A DNA stretch of 64,000 nt from Rhinopithecus roxellana. Lineage: Eukaryota; Chordata; Mammalia; Primates; Cercopithecidae. The notes below the pieces were generated by a model. It saw only the letters and a program-made list of their open reading frames with translations. It was not told the origin of the DNA and did not search any database. The position numbers and the translations under genes are program-made. Below, piece by piece: positions 34,846-45,861 of this stretch. The stretch is taken from NCBI RefSeq assembly GCF_007565055.1, contig NC_044553.1, positions 44,071,420-44,135,419 of the forward strand, given 5' to 3'. The number at the start of each line of letters is the position of its first letter. Positions within the stretch are counted from its first letter, which is position 1.

Positions 34846-35927
34846 AACTTAAGAAGCAAGAGATCATTATATGCAGAATATTCATCTCAAGAGGGAAAGC
34901 TACAGTTTTATGTATTTTCCATTGTGATTCTTTTGTAAGTAGGGAAATTCTATGCCAAAGACTGAAAAAAGCACATCATAAATCATAGTTCAGTCCATCT
35001 GAGTACTGTTTTAATTTTAGCACAGCATGTGTTGAACTTCAGTGCTCTTGATTCACACATTCCTAATGCAAATATATCAAACTTTCAATTATTCAAGGGT
35101 GAATTATCAAATGTGTAGATTAGCTAGGCTTTTTGCTTATTCTACTCCCTTTAACTACACAGGCCTTTGGGCATCTTCTGCTTCTTCCTTGTGCTTGAAT
35201 GGCAGTGGGATTAACTCATTAAGAATAAAGAAAACATCTGTGTTGCTTAAATGGCAGTGAGGATCTTGTAGAAATTCAGTACCACCTGTATGTAGTTCCA
35301 TTCCTGGTCATAAATTGAAATAAAACTCTCACAGTATTCAAAATTCAATGGATATTTCTTGAAGTAGTTCATCAGAGAACAATTTTTCCTCATGTCAAAG
35401 AAACAACTAACTAAATGAAGCATTTTATTCACAATAATAAAAAAAGTTATATTGATTCAAATCCCCAGCAGTGTCTACAGACACATGACAGAAAGCGGAC
35501 ATACACATCATGGAGATATTTAGCCAATCACACTTATTGCAGCTTGACTATGTCTTTTATTTAGTGACAGGAAATCTACTATCAGCCCCTATCACTTCAA
35601 TGGTCAATTAATTAAATATTTTGGTTCTATTCACATCCTTTGCTTTGAGCCATTTGTAATCATCTCATAGAGGTAAGAAAAAGCAATCATGTTTATAAAT
35701 TAGCATTTTCAACTCAGTTAAATGTAATTTATTCTTTACTTCTTACATTTTTCTATCACTATTAATACTTCATGTAGGTGTGAATATAAACCTTGATGCA
35801 CACAAACACATATAACTCCCAGTTGAATGTCAACACCTTTAGAAAGAAAAAAAAAAGACTTGTATAAGGAAAACAATGGATAAGCTTTATGTGTGTGTGT
35901 CATATAGTGTGTATATCACTACACATA
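34846..35927. other. Repeat-poor intergenic stretch
   Basis: No repeat family or gene is recognised over about 1.1 kb, except short A/T runs and a (GT)5 at 35890-35900. No long open frame. Confidence 0.4.
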
Positions 35928-36260
35928 CAGTCATGCATTAACAATGGGGATGCATTCTGAAAAATCCCTGATTAGGTGATTTCATCATTGTGTGAACATC
36001 ATGAATGTACTTACACAAACCTAGATGATATAACCCACTACACACCTAGGCTATATGTTATAGTCTATTGCTCTGAGGCATGTTACTGTACTGAATACTG
36101 TAGGCAATTATAACACAGTGTAAGTATTTGTGTTTCTAAACATAGCTAACCATAGAAAAGGCACAGTTAAAATGCTATATTATAAGCTTATGGGACCACC
36201 ACCCTAAACACAGTCCACAGTCCATCATTGACCGAAATGTCATTATGTACACATAACTTT
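35928..36260. mobile_element. MER2-like nonautonomous Tigger element
   Basis: cagtcatgcattaacaatgg at the left; then gtacttacacaaacctagatg, ctacacacctaggctatatg, ttactgtactgaatactgtagg, atgggaccaccaccc and gaccgaaatgtcattatg at the right. Order and length fit MER2, a TcMar-Tigger fossil. No transposase coding sequence. Confidence 0.8.
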
Positions 36261-36620
36261 ACATGAAACAGAAAACAATGAATTGTGAGGAAAATAAACA
36301 AAGTAATTGAATGGTGGGATGCAGAGCTACCATGTATAGCTGCATGGATTGTCCACTGCACAATTTTAGGAACAGCAGTCACTCTGACTACCAGGTGGAT
36401 GGTGCCCCCTGGAGTTGTGCAATATGGCAGTCTTGGTGAATATTTTTTTCTTTGGGATTTAAACATTTGGGTTTATCAAAACGATTAGACTGTGACCACA
36501 GCTTCAGGTCACACTTCCTAATCTCCTAGCATCCTTAGAAGTGACTTGTTCTCTCACAAGCTGATGTGGGAAGGAGAAAGAAAAGTAGAAAGGATAGGAA
36601 AATGTATCTATATAGAGGTA
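36261..36620. other. Unassigned sequence
   Basis: A 67-codon frame at 36285-36488 and an overlapping antisense frame have no recognisable domain. Nothing else is seen. Confidence 0.35.
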
Positions 36621-37156
36621 ATTTTACAATAACAATAGCTAATATTTTTTGGAACTTTTATTATGTGCCAGGTGTGGTTCATTGCACTTTGTACACATTA
36701 ACTCTTTATTTATTTTATTTTATTTTTTTGAGATGGAGTCTCACTCTGTCACCCAGGGTGGAGTGCAGTGGTGCAATCTCAGCTCACTGCAAGCTCCGCC
36801 TCCCAGGTTTACGCCATTCTACTGCCTCAGCCTCCCGAGTAGCTGGGACTACAGGTGCCTGCCACCTCGCCTGGCTATTTTTTGTTGTTGTTGTTGTATT
36901 TTTAGTAGAGACGGGGTTTCACCGTGTTATCCAGTATGGTCTCGATCTCCTGACCTCATGATCCGCTCACCTCGGCCTCCCAAAGTGCAGGGATTACAGG
37001 CGTGAGCCACCACGCCCGGCCTGTACACATTAACTCTTAATCCTTATAAACATCCTAGTGGTAGGTACTATTCTTATCCACATTTCACAGATAAGGGAAT
37101 TGAGGCTCAGCGATGTTAACTAACTGGCCCAAGACCATGCTGCAGTAAGTGGGGAA
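36621..37156 (+). repeat. MIR SINE split by an AluY
   Basis: Left part 36621-36706 (acaatagctaatatt, attatgtgccaggtgtgg, cacattaactctt) and right part 37039-37156 (aatccttataaacatcctagt, ggtaggtactattcttatcc, gggaattgaggctcagc). One of the better preserved MIRs here. Confidence 0.85.
36710..37021 (-). mobile_element. Young AluY of Old World monkey type, antisense
   Basis: Contains gggtttacgccattc and ccacctcgcctggct plus a (TTG)n expansion at about 36882-36897. Perfect 17 bp target duplication TGTACACATTAACTCTT at 36690-36706 and 37022-37038. Confidence 0.96.
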
Positions 37157-37338
37157 GATGTGAGGTAGGAACGAGAGAGCTGACAGACTCCTCTCCTTTG
37201 CAAAATTGTGACTATCAGTTGAAGGTCAATTAGAGGCTCCTTTTATTTAAATTTTTATTTGTTCTTCCTAAAATAATTATTTTTGTGGGAAAAAGCAGTC
37301 TCTTAGGAAGATCTGTCTTCAATCATAAAGTCAGATTT

Positions 37339-37645
37339 GGGCCAGGTGCAGTGGTTCACACCTGTAATCCCAGCATTTTGCAAGGCCCAAGCAGGTGGAT
37401 CACTTAAGCCCAAGAGTTCAAGACCAGCCTGGGCAACATGGCAAAATCCTGTCTCTAACCCCACCAAAAATACAAAAATTAGCGGGGCGTAGTGGCGCAC
37501 ACCTGTAGTTTTACTAACTTGGGAGACTAAGCCAGGAGGATTGCTTGAGCCAGGAGGCGCAGGTGGAGGTTGCAGTGAGCCGAGATCGCACCACTGCACT
37601 CCAGTCTGGGCACCAAGTGAGACCTTGTCTCAAAAGAATATATAA
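37339..37645 (+). mobile_element. Alu (AluJ/S-like)
   Basis: Head ggccaggtgcagtggttcac through ccagtctgggcaccaagtg and an AT-rich tail. Flanks aaagtcagattt / aaaatccgattt look like an aged duplication. Confidence 0.92.
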
Positions 37646-39087
37646 ATAATAAAAATAAAATCCGATTTAAGAATGAAAAAGTTCCAAATATAATTACTGA
37701 CAAAATAATAATAAATCTCCAAAATAAGTCCCCAAATTAAAATATAAAATGCCTAGGATTACATTTACATTTAACACAAATGCTAAAGGGATAAAGAATA
37801 ATTCTTAACTGATTAGCTAGCACTTTCTGCAGACGTCTAGCTTCTAAAATGAATAAATAGAAATGTTAGGAGATGAGGAAACATCACAGAGGCATGGATT
37901 TAAAAAAAAGAGCAGTAAATAAACATAGGGATAAGCAGTCACAAGAGCTTCCACAACTAAAAGAAATGGGAATTGGGGTAGGTCATGGTTACTAACACAC
38001 AGCACAGTAGGCCAAGAATACTTCTATAGTGAGTCATCAGCTTTTGTATACCTAATTGGTTCCTTGTTTCATAACTTCTAGATATCTGAATTTCTACACA
38101 TTAATCTTATCATACAGAATCATGTTGAAATGGCATCAACTTTGCACGAAATGTTAGTTGGAAAAAGCAAATTAATAAAACTATTACTTCAAATGCAGTA
38201 AGAAATTGCAACAATGGTCTTTGGGTTTTTGCTCCCACTGCCCACTCCAATGCTGCTGTGTTCAAATAAACTATTTGAGCAAATAAAATATTTAGAGTTA
38301 TAAAGGAATATGATAAAGGCAAAGAGAAAATAGTATTTGTAATATGACTACTATTAAAGCTCTGGCTTGCAGACTGCTGGCAGATAGTCTATTTTCCAGC
38401 TTGTCAAAACAACCCATTCTCTGAGCATGTTCAGAGCTTGCAGAGGTCTTCATTTATCCCAGAATGTCAGGAATTGGAGAGACAAAAACATTTTGCAAAT
38501 GATCCGCGGTGTACATTGTTTTGTAAAATATCTAATCAAATGGGGGCAGCCTGTCAAAGTCAAGAAATGTTACTCGGCTACAATAGGTATGATGCAGACC
38601 TGGCCACCCACTTCCCAGCTGCAGAAAATGAATTTAAAGTGAGCTGATCATTTGTCCTGGACAAAGTACAACTGCAAAATATTTTATCCCAATTTGTCGG
38701 TCCTGCTCTATTCCAGTGAATTCCATCAATCCAAGGCCAGTCACAGTGTTTAGTCTCTCCAGAACAATAAGCTTAACCCAATAGGTTTATTTGTTTAAGT
38801 CATCTGGTGAATTCTTTTAAATTCTGCCTTGTTTCTAATACCGCTTGTATTTTGCATTCACATAAGCTTCTGCTGCAGCTGCTTGAGAAGAAAAGGAAAG
38901 GAGGCTCTTGTTGAGCAGTGAGAAGAGAATACATTTTAAAACTTTCCTTTGTTTCTCCTAAAATTAGCACCTGGCATATGGAATATTCAGCAGGTGGCTC
39001 AGCAGGGACAGAGTTACTGTTTTTCATACCTGCCATTGAGATGTTTGACATTTTGACTTCGTAAGGAACAAGATTCTTGAGGCCACC

Positions 39088-39089
<2 letters not shown>

Positions 39090-39131
<42 letters not shown>
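39090..39131. repeat. (TG)n microsatellite, about 20 units
   Basis: An uninterrupted GT run followed by gcacgtgcgcgcac, another Z-DNA-prone segment. Confidence 0.97.
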
Positions 39132-39132
<1 letters not shown>

Positions 39133-39724
39133 ACGTGCGCGCACTCATGCACTAATGGGCATGTTGAGGGAAGTCCCATAGAGGTCTTCTGGAGGAGAGA
39201 GTGTAAGAGAAGGAAGCTACTAACAAAGTTATACAATTAAGAAACATTAAATATCAGAGAGGGGAGTACGTTTCATATTGTTGAAAGTGAACAACTAATT
39301 CAATTCCCACTAGTATTGGAGAATAGGAAATTGCTTTGTAACTTAAAGAACTTCAGAAATTACACTTTATAATATAATGGGAATGTTCTTTGAATATTAT
39401 TTGAAGACTCTGATGTTAAGTTCACTGACATAACTTCCCCCAGTTGTAGGAAAAGTAGCTATTGAATCAGAATTTTACAAACATTTATAAACATCAACAA
39501 TCTCTGTTATGTACTATTCTAGGCAATAGAGCATCAAAGGAAAAACTGGAGTTCCAAATGCAAAAGATATTTAGAAAGTATAATAAACTAACCTTAGATA
39601 TGGGCAGTGAGGGAGACAGAAGAGTCTCAGATAATCCCCAAGTCTCTGGCTTGATGACTAGGTGAATCGTAGGATCATTAAGAAGTCTGACAAGAGATCA
39701 CTAATTGCTTGCCTAATATTCATT

Positions 39725-40200
39725 CTACCCATTTTCTATGTAACTGATCCATATGGTATTAATATAAAAGATAGCAACGTGCCCAGCTAAAAACCACGTC
39801 TCTCTGTCTCCATTACAGATTGGATTGTCTAATAAGACATAAGCAGACATTTTGGGATGGGGCATCCGTGAGAGTTTGCTAAAGTATCTTGAAGAGCAGG
39901 TGGCAGCACTTTTTCTTTACCTTTCTTCTTTCTGCCTGGAATGGCAAGGTTTGAGCACCAACAGCTGGTTTGTTTCCACGAGGTAACTTGAAGATAAAAG
40001 CTTAATGGTTAAGGATTATAGAACAAAAAATAGGAAAGGCCTAGATTCCTGATAATTGGTGATTCATCATACTGGAATTAGCCCTGGGTTGCCTAACCCT
40101 AGAGTTTTATTTTGATAGAAAAATTAATCTTTACTTTGTTTAAGCTACTGTTATTTTAGGTCTCTGTTTAGCCATCAAAACTAATCCTAACTGATACTCT
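39725..40200 (+). repeat. Unassigned old LTR-like repeat
   Basis: The end ctttgtttaagctactgttattttagg ... aactaatcctaactgata has the polyadenylation-proximal to terminal layout seen in old ERVL-type LTRs. Subfamily unknown. Confidence 0.35.
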
Positions 40201-40559
40201 ATGATAGAGAATCAAGTTGCTTGGCACTTTTTGGTAGGTGGGAGGGTTAGGATGAAGTTCAGTTTTGGATGTATTGCATACTAAGTGCTGGTAGAATGCC
40301 CGAAAGTCACTTGGAAACTCAAGCTGGAGATAGAGATTTGGGATTGATCCAAATGGGAGGCTAATATCTACAGCTTATCATCTCCAGTCAGTGGTTCTTC
40401 ATTTTTTTCAGATTATGTCTATGGTAAGAACATTCTGTTTTTCATTTTTAAGCATTTAACTTGCACCTTCCCTTGAATGTAGAGAGTGCAGGCAGTGCAG
40501 AACCGTAAAAATGAGAGTGCAAGCTGAAACTGTGCAAAGTGATCTTAATAACTGATGGA

Positions 40560-40848
40560 GGCCGAGCACGGCGGCTCACACCTGTAATCCCAGCACTTTG
40601 GGAAGCCAAGGCAGGTGGATCACAAGGTCAGGAGATGGAGACAATCTTGGCCAACATGGTGAAACCCATCTCTACCAAAATACAAAACATTAGCTGGGCA
40701 TGGTGGCACGTGCCTGTAATCCCAGCAACTTGGGAGGCTGAGGCAGGGGAATTGCTTGAATCTGGGAGGCAGAAGTTGCAGTGAGCTGAGATCACGGCAC
40801 TGCACTCCAGCCTGATGACAGAGCAAGACTCTGTCTTAAAAAAAACAA
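40560..40848 (+). mobile_element. Alu
   Basis: ggccgagcacggcggctcac to gacagagcaagactctgtctt and an (AAT)n tail. A few internal single-base deletions. Confidence 0.94.
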
Positions 40849-40977
40849 TAATAATAATCAATGGAACAATTATGACTATCCTGTGACCTTTAAATGTTTG
40901 TCAAAACATTAAAACTCTCCTACTGTCGATTATAAATGTACACAGAACTGGAAAAAATTGTAAAGCTATTATTTTGT

Positions 40978-41127
40978 AGTAGTAGTCCCTCCTTATCTGA
41001 GAGTGATGATACATTCCAAGGCCCCCAGTGGATGCCTGAGACCATGGATAGTACCAAACTCCACATATACTATGTTTTTCCTAAATATATGTATCCATGA
41101 TAAAATATAATATATAAATTAGGTACA
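40978..41127. mobile_element. Tigger-type DNA transposon fragment
   Basis: agtccctccttatctgagag, acattccaaggcccccagtggatgcctgag, atagtaccaaactccacatatactatg and aaattaggtacag follow a common TcMar-Tigger MITE from one end. The remainder is lost at the neighbouring Alu monomer. Confidence 0.6.
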
Positions 41128-41258
41128 GCTAGGCACGGTGGCTCATGCCTGTAATCCCATACTTTGGGTGGCCGAGGCAAGAAGATTGCTGGAACTCAGG
41201 CGTTCAAGATCAACCTGGGAAACATAGTGAGATCCCCTGTCTCTAAAAAAATTAAAAC
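41128..41258 (+). mobile_element. Free left Alu monomer (FLAM-like)
   Basis: gctaggcacggtggctcatgcc to gatcccctgtctct followed directly by an A tail. Only one arm, about 130 bp. Confidence 0.8.
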
Positions 41259-41299
41259 AATGTTCTGTCATAAAGGACACAAATTCTCTGATCTACTAA

Positions 41300-41760
41300 T
41301 CTGAATCATCATCTGTTCATTCATGCATTCAGTAAATATGTGGTTGGCACTGTACACATATTTGGAAAATATTACATCTGTGAAAACAACAGGCAGACAT
41401 CCTTGCCTCTGTGGTTCTTACCTTTTAGTTGGTAGTTGTGGGGGGCTGAAACAGGAGGCAATAAAAATGAAGCCTACTATATTATTTGAGGTGGATAATA
41501 ATGATGAGATGATAAATGAGAAAAGTAGAGACATTTAAATGCACGTGTTAAAAAAAAAAGGAATAGCAATCTCGGCCTGATGATGAATTGATATTACAGA
41601 CATGATGTATGAACCTGTAAATGTGATTCCCTAAGAAAGACACAGTATCACTTATGAAGCATTCTCACTAGATATGCAGAACTTGAATGTAATCATGAGG
41701 AAATGTTAGACAAATCCTAAATAATAAACATTATATTTAAAAAAAGGAAATATTCTACAA
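41300..41760 (-). repeat. L2 fragment, antisense
   Basis: tgttcattcatgcattcagtaa, gttggcactgtacacat, acatccttgcctctgtgg, atgatgagatgataaatg fit the antisense L2 tail order. Confidence 0.5.
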
Positions 41761-42145
41761 AAATGTCAATGTCATATATGTAGCTGAAAGTTTTGTGTTT
41801 TTTTTTAAATCTCAATTTTAGGGCTCCTATTGTCATGAATTCTCAATTTTCTAAAGGAAAATTATTTATATTTCTATATTTACAGCCAATTTTTTTCTTA
41901 GTTTATTTATAAAATACCTTCTTAAGCACTTGCTATACTGTTCTGGGCATTGTCTTTGCCTGAGTTATCCAGAAAACAGAGTCTAAGCAAATTTAAGGAC
42001 CAGCACTTTATTGAAAGGTGTAATCTGAGGACATTAAGAGTGCGGAATAGGCAAATGAGGCAGGAAAGGAGGGTAAATTAACATAAGAGTTCATTTCTAA
42101 GCTGGCCCCAGCTTCATTAAATAGTATGGTGGGGATCTCTTCAAG
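41761..42145. other. Unassigned sequence, possible third copy of the unnamed repeat
   Basis: 41975-42120 (ggaccagcactttattgaaagg ... aagctggccccag) loosely resembles the family at 6300-6690 and 59980-60360. Not firm. Confidence 0.25.
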
Positions 42146-42382
42146 ATCGCGCAAGGCCGGGAGTTCAAAACCAGCCTGGCCAACCTGGTGAAACCCCACG
42201 TCTACTAAAAAATGCAAAAAGTTAGCTGGGCATTACTCGTAATCTGTAATTCCAGCTACTCAGGAGGCTGAGGCATAAGAATCACTAGAACCCCGGAGGC
42301 AAAGGTTGCGGTGAGCTGAGATCATACCACCACACTCCAGCATGGGCCACAAACCAAGACTCCATCTCAAAAAGAAAAAAAT
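42146..42382 (+). mobile_element. Alu, 5'-truncated
   Basis: Starts within the left arm (aaggccgggagttcaaaacc) and runs to ccatctcaaaaagaaaaaa. The head is missing. Confidence 0.88.
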
Positions 42383-42384
42383 TA

Positions 42385-42672
42385 GGCCAAATGTGGTGGC
42401 ACATGCCTGTAATTCCCAGCACTTTGGGAGGCTGAGGCAGGAGAATCACTTGAGCCCAGGAGTTTGAGACCAGTCTGTGCACTCTCTCTATAAAAAAAAT
42501 TTTTTTAATTAGCCAGGCATGGTGGTGTGTGCCTGCAGCCCTAGTTACTTGGGAGGCTGAGGTGAGAGAATCACTTGAGGCTAGGAGTTCAAAGTTGCAG
42601 CGAGCCTAGATCACACCATTGCACCAATCTGGGCAACAGAACAAGATCCTGTCTCTTAAAAAAAAAAAAAAT
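42385..42672 (+). mobile_element. AluJ-like element
   Basis: ggccaaatgtggtggcacatgcc, left arm shortened (ccagtctgtgcactctctct), and a J-type right arm to an A13 tail. Directly adjacent to the previous Alu in the same orientation. Confidence 0.9.
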
Positions 42673-42689
42673 TAAAACTGAGATTTTTT

Positions 42690-43085
42690 TTAAAAATTAT
42701 ATTCATTAATTTAATTTAAAAATAACAGTAACAACAATTAATACATCTTGGAGACATAATGTTAAGTAAAACAAGCCAGACACAAAACGACAAACATTGC
42801 ATGATTGCACTTGAGGGAGGCATCTAGAGTAGTCAAATTCATAGAGATAGAAAATAGAATTGTAGTTGCTAGGGGCTCCGGAGAGAGAGGAATGGAGAGT
42901 TATTGTGTAATTGGTGTAACTGGTACAGTTTCAGTTTGGGAAGATGAAAATTTCTGGAGATAGGTAGATGGTGGTCATGGTGGCACAACAACATGAATGC
43001 ACTTAAGGCCACTCAACTGTACACCAAAAAATGGTTAAAATGGTAAATTGTATGTTATATATATTTTACAAAACAAAAAAATAAC
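42690..43085 (+). repeat. L1M 3' end, sense
   Basis: taatgttaagtaaaacaagccagacac, ttcatagagatagaaaatag, gttgctaggggctcc, gaatgcacttaaggccactc and aaattgtatgttatatatattttac are the L1M ORF2-tail to 3' UTR order. Confidence 0.75.
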
Positions 43086-43219
43086 AGTAATAAATCAGTA
43101 CATTTTAACACATATATTTTTATGTACAACTATATATTCCAAAAAAAAATTAGTAGGAAGTGGCATTATTTTGCACTTTTGCAAATCTCTTAAAGTTTGG
43201 TTTAATAGAAGATAACTGA

Positions 43220-43481
43220 GGCCGGGCACAGTGGCTTGTGCCTGAAATCCCAGCACTTTGGGAGGCCGAGGCAGGCAGATCACTTGAGGTCAGGAGTTCA
43301 AGACCAGCTTGGTCAACATGGTGAAACCCTGCCTCTACTAAAAGTACAAAAATTAGTTGGGCATGGTGGCGGGCACCTGTAATCCCAGCTACTCGGGAGG
43401 CTGAGGCAGGAGAATCACTTGAACCTGGGAGACAGAAATTGCACTGCACTCCAGCCTGGGTGACAGAGCAAGACCCCATCT

Positions 43482-43513
<32 letters not shown>
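43220..43513 (+). mobile_element. Alu with a short 3' deletion and A31 tail
   Basis: ggccgggcacagtggcttg; cagaaattgcactgcactcc shows loss of the gtgagccgagatcgc segment. The long A tail (43483-43513) suggests moderate youth. Confidence 0.93.
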
Positions 43514-43514
<1 letters not shown>

Positions 43515-43722
43515 GACAACTGGATTTTCATATCTATTTCTGTTTTCAGTCTATCACGATATGTTGTTTTGGTTAAATACATGAAGAAAATCTTACCTCA
43601 CAAAGATAGGTAGTGGGAAAAGGAAGAATTACTTAAATAGCGTTTTCAGAAAATTGTGAATAGTATTCTCTAATACTACAAAACTTGAAAAGTGGTAGTT
43701 TCTTAAAATATTGGTTCACTAT

Positions 43723-44018
43723 GGCTAGGTACGGTGGCTCATGCCTGTAATCCCAGCACTTTGGGAGGCCAAGGCGGGCAGATCACGAGGTCAGGAGATC
43801 GAGACCATCCTGACTAACACAGTGAAGTCCTGTCTCTACTAAAAATACAAAAAATTAGCCACGTGTGGTGGCACATGCCTGTAATCTCAGCTACTGGGGA
43901 GGCTGAGGCAGGAGAATCGCTTGAACCCAGGAGGTGGAGGTTGCAGTGAGCCGAGATTACACCACTGCACTCCAGCCTGGGTGACAGAGCAAGACCCTGT
44001 CTCAAAAAAAAAAAAAAA
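43723..44018 (+). mobile_element. Alu (AluS/Y-like)
   Basis: ggctaggtacggtggctcatg to accctgtctc and an A15 tail. Flanks attggttcac / attggtacac are the target duplication. Confidence 0.95.
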
Positions 44019-44430
44019 TTGGTACACTAAATTATGTAGATCTTCCAAATGTTGACATTTTTCTGTACATCAGAAAAATCACATTTGCTGATATCACCAC
44101 CACAAAAAAGTCTTAAAGTACTGGGAAGATGTTAAGCCCCAGGATAGTGAATATACATTTTTCAAAATTCAAATTTTTGGTTTAAAATGCAAATGTTACA
44201 AATGTTAGCAAATATAGTCAGTTGTCTTCCTCGTCTAACACAACCTTTTCTTTTTTTCTTTTTTTTTTTTTGAGAAAATATCTGCCAGATACTTAAGTCT
44301 AAGTAGTCATAGTTTGTCCTTGGTTATTTTAAGTAAAAATAATGTTCCATAAAAAGAAGTAATCAGTTCACTTCACTACTCAATCACACAAGTGCTTTTC
44401 TTGAGGCAATCGTCATACTTCTGTATGCAG
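44019..44430. other. Unassigned sequence
   Basis: No gene. A T-rich run at 44247-44271 resembles a poly-A remnant on the minus strand without a recognisable element. Confidence 0.35.
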
Positions 44431-44439
44431 CAATAGTAC

Positions 44440-45480
44440 TTCACATGTACTTCCCATTTCGTCACATAGAATATTAAAGACATGTACTAATTTCAGCAAC
44501 CTAGGAAGGGAAGGGAAATTCCCCAATCTCATGAAAGATGAAGCAAAACCTATTGTTAATATGATGATTAATGATGAAAGACTAAATGCTTTTCTTCCTA
44601 TTGCCAAAAACAAGGCAAAGATGTCTTCATTCATTCCTTTTACTTAAGAATCTAGTATAATGCAATAAGAAAAGAAAAAGAAATTTTAAAAAGGACAAGA
44701 AATAAAAGGCATGCAGATTGGACAAGAAGAAATAGGCCAGGCATGGTGGCTCACGCCTATAATCCTAGCACTTTGGGAGGCTGAGGTACGCAGATCATGA
44801 GGTCAGGAGTTCAAGACCAGACTGGCCAACATGGTGAAACCCCATCTCTACTAAAAATACAAAAATTGACCAGGCATGGTGGTGGGATTCCCAGCTACTC
44901 AGGAGGCTGAGGCAGGAGAATTGCTTGAACCAGGGAGATGGAGATTGCAATGAGCTGAGATCTCAACATTGCACTCTAGCCTGGGCAACACAGCAAGACC
45001 CCATCTCAAAAAAAAAAGAAGAAATAAAACTGTCTTTATTCACAGGTAACATATCATGCACATTAAAATCCCAGAAATATCTACATAAAAGCTGCTAGAT
45101 TTAATAAATGGGTTTAGAAAGGTCACAGGATATAATGTCAATATATAAAAATATATTAAACTAACAGCTAGAAACTGAAATGTAGACAACAGTACCATTT
45201 TTAATGCCACCAAAAATGTAAAATACTTAGGGATAAACCCAATAAACTTGTGCAAGATATGTATGCTAAAAACAGCAATACACTGACAAGAGAATTTGAA
45301 GAAGATATAAATAGATGGAGATACATACAATGTTCATGGATCTAAAGATGTAAGATTGTTAAGGTGGCAATTTCCACAAAACTAATCTACAGGCTAACTG
45401 CCCTCTCAAAATTGCAAACTATTTGTAGAAACTGACCAACTAATTGTTAAATTTATATGGAAAAGTTAAGCATCCAGAAT
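44440..45480 (+). repeat. Old L1M ORF2 fragment, split by an Alu
   Basis: ctcatgaaagatgaagcaaaacc, aatgatgaaagactaaatgc, then after the Alu aaactgtctttattcacaggtaac, ggataaacccaataaacttgtgc, and to ggaaaagttaagcatccag. Frames closed. Confidence 0.7.
44735..45015 (+). mobile_element. Alu (AluS-like)
   Basis: ggccaggcatggtggctcac to gaccccatctc. Perfect 11 bp duplication AAGAAGAAATA at 44724-44734 and 45016-45026. Confidence 0.96.
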
Positions 45481-45559
45481 AATCAGATGAATCTTGATTT
45501 TTTCCCCTCTTATTTTTAAAGGTATAACATTTTAAATAAGAAGAGTTTGAGAAAGCTTT

Positions 45560-45861
45560 GTTTGTTTGTTTGTTTGTTTGGAGATAAGGTCTTACTTTGT
45601 CTTCCTGTATGGAGTGCAGTGGCACAATCATAGCTCACTACAGCCTCCACTTCCTGGGCTCTAGTAATTCTCCCACCTTGCCTCCCAAGTGCCTGGAACT
45701 ACAGGAGCATGCCATCACGCCCAGCTAATTTTAAAAATATTTTGTAGAGACAAGGTCTTGGTATGTTGCCCAGGCTGGACTCAAACCCCTGGCCTCAAGT
45801 GATCCTCCCACCCTGGCCTCCAATAGTGCTGGGATTACAGGTGTGAGCCACCATGCCCAGC
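45560..45861 (-). mobile_element. AluJ-like element, antisense
   Basis: A (GTTT)n tail at 45560-45579, gagataaggtcttactttgtc, the J-type atagctcactacagcctcc, and the head ending accatgcccagc. Confidence 0.93.

Larger units (their letters stand above)
37660..40540. other. Long repeat-poor stretch
   Basis: Apart from a (TG)n run and an old LTR-like piece (39725-40200), I recognise no repeats and no gene. 38340-38720 has balanced composition and no interspersed-repeat signature, which could mean conserved noncoding DNA, but one sequence cannot show conservation. Confidence 0.4.

Noticed and set aside
38800..39236. Two His/Thr-rich minus-strand frames
   Set aside because: They run through the (TG)n repeat; no coding support.
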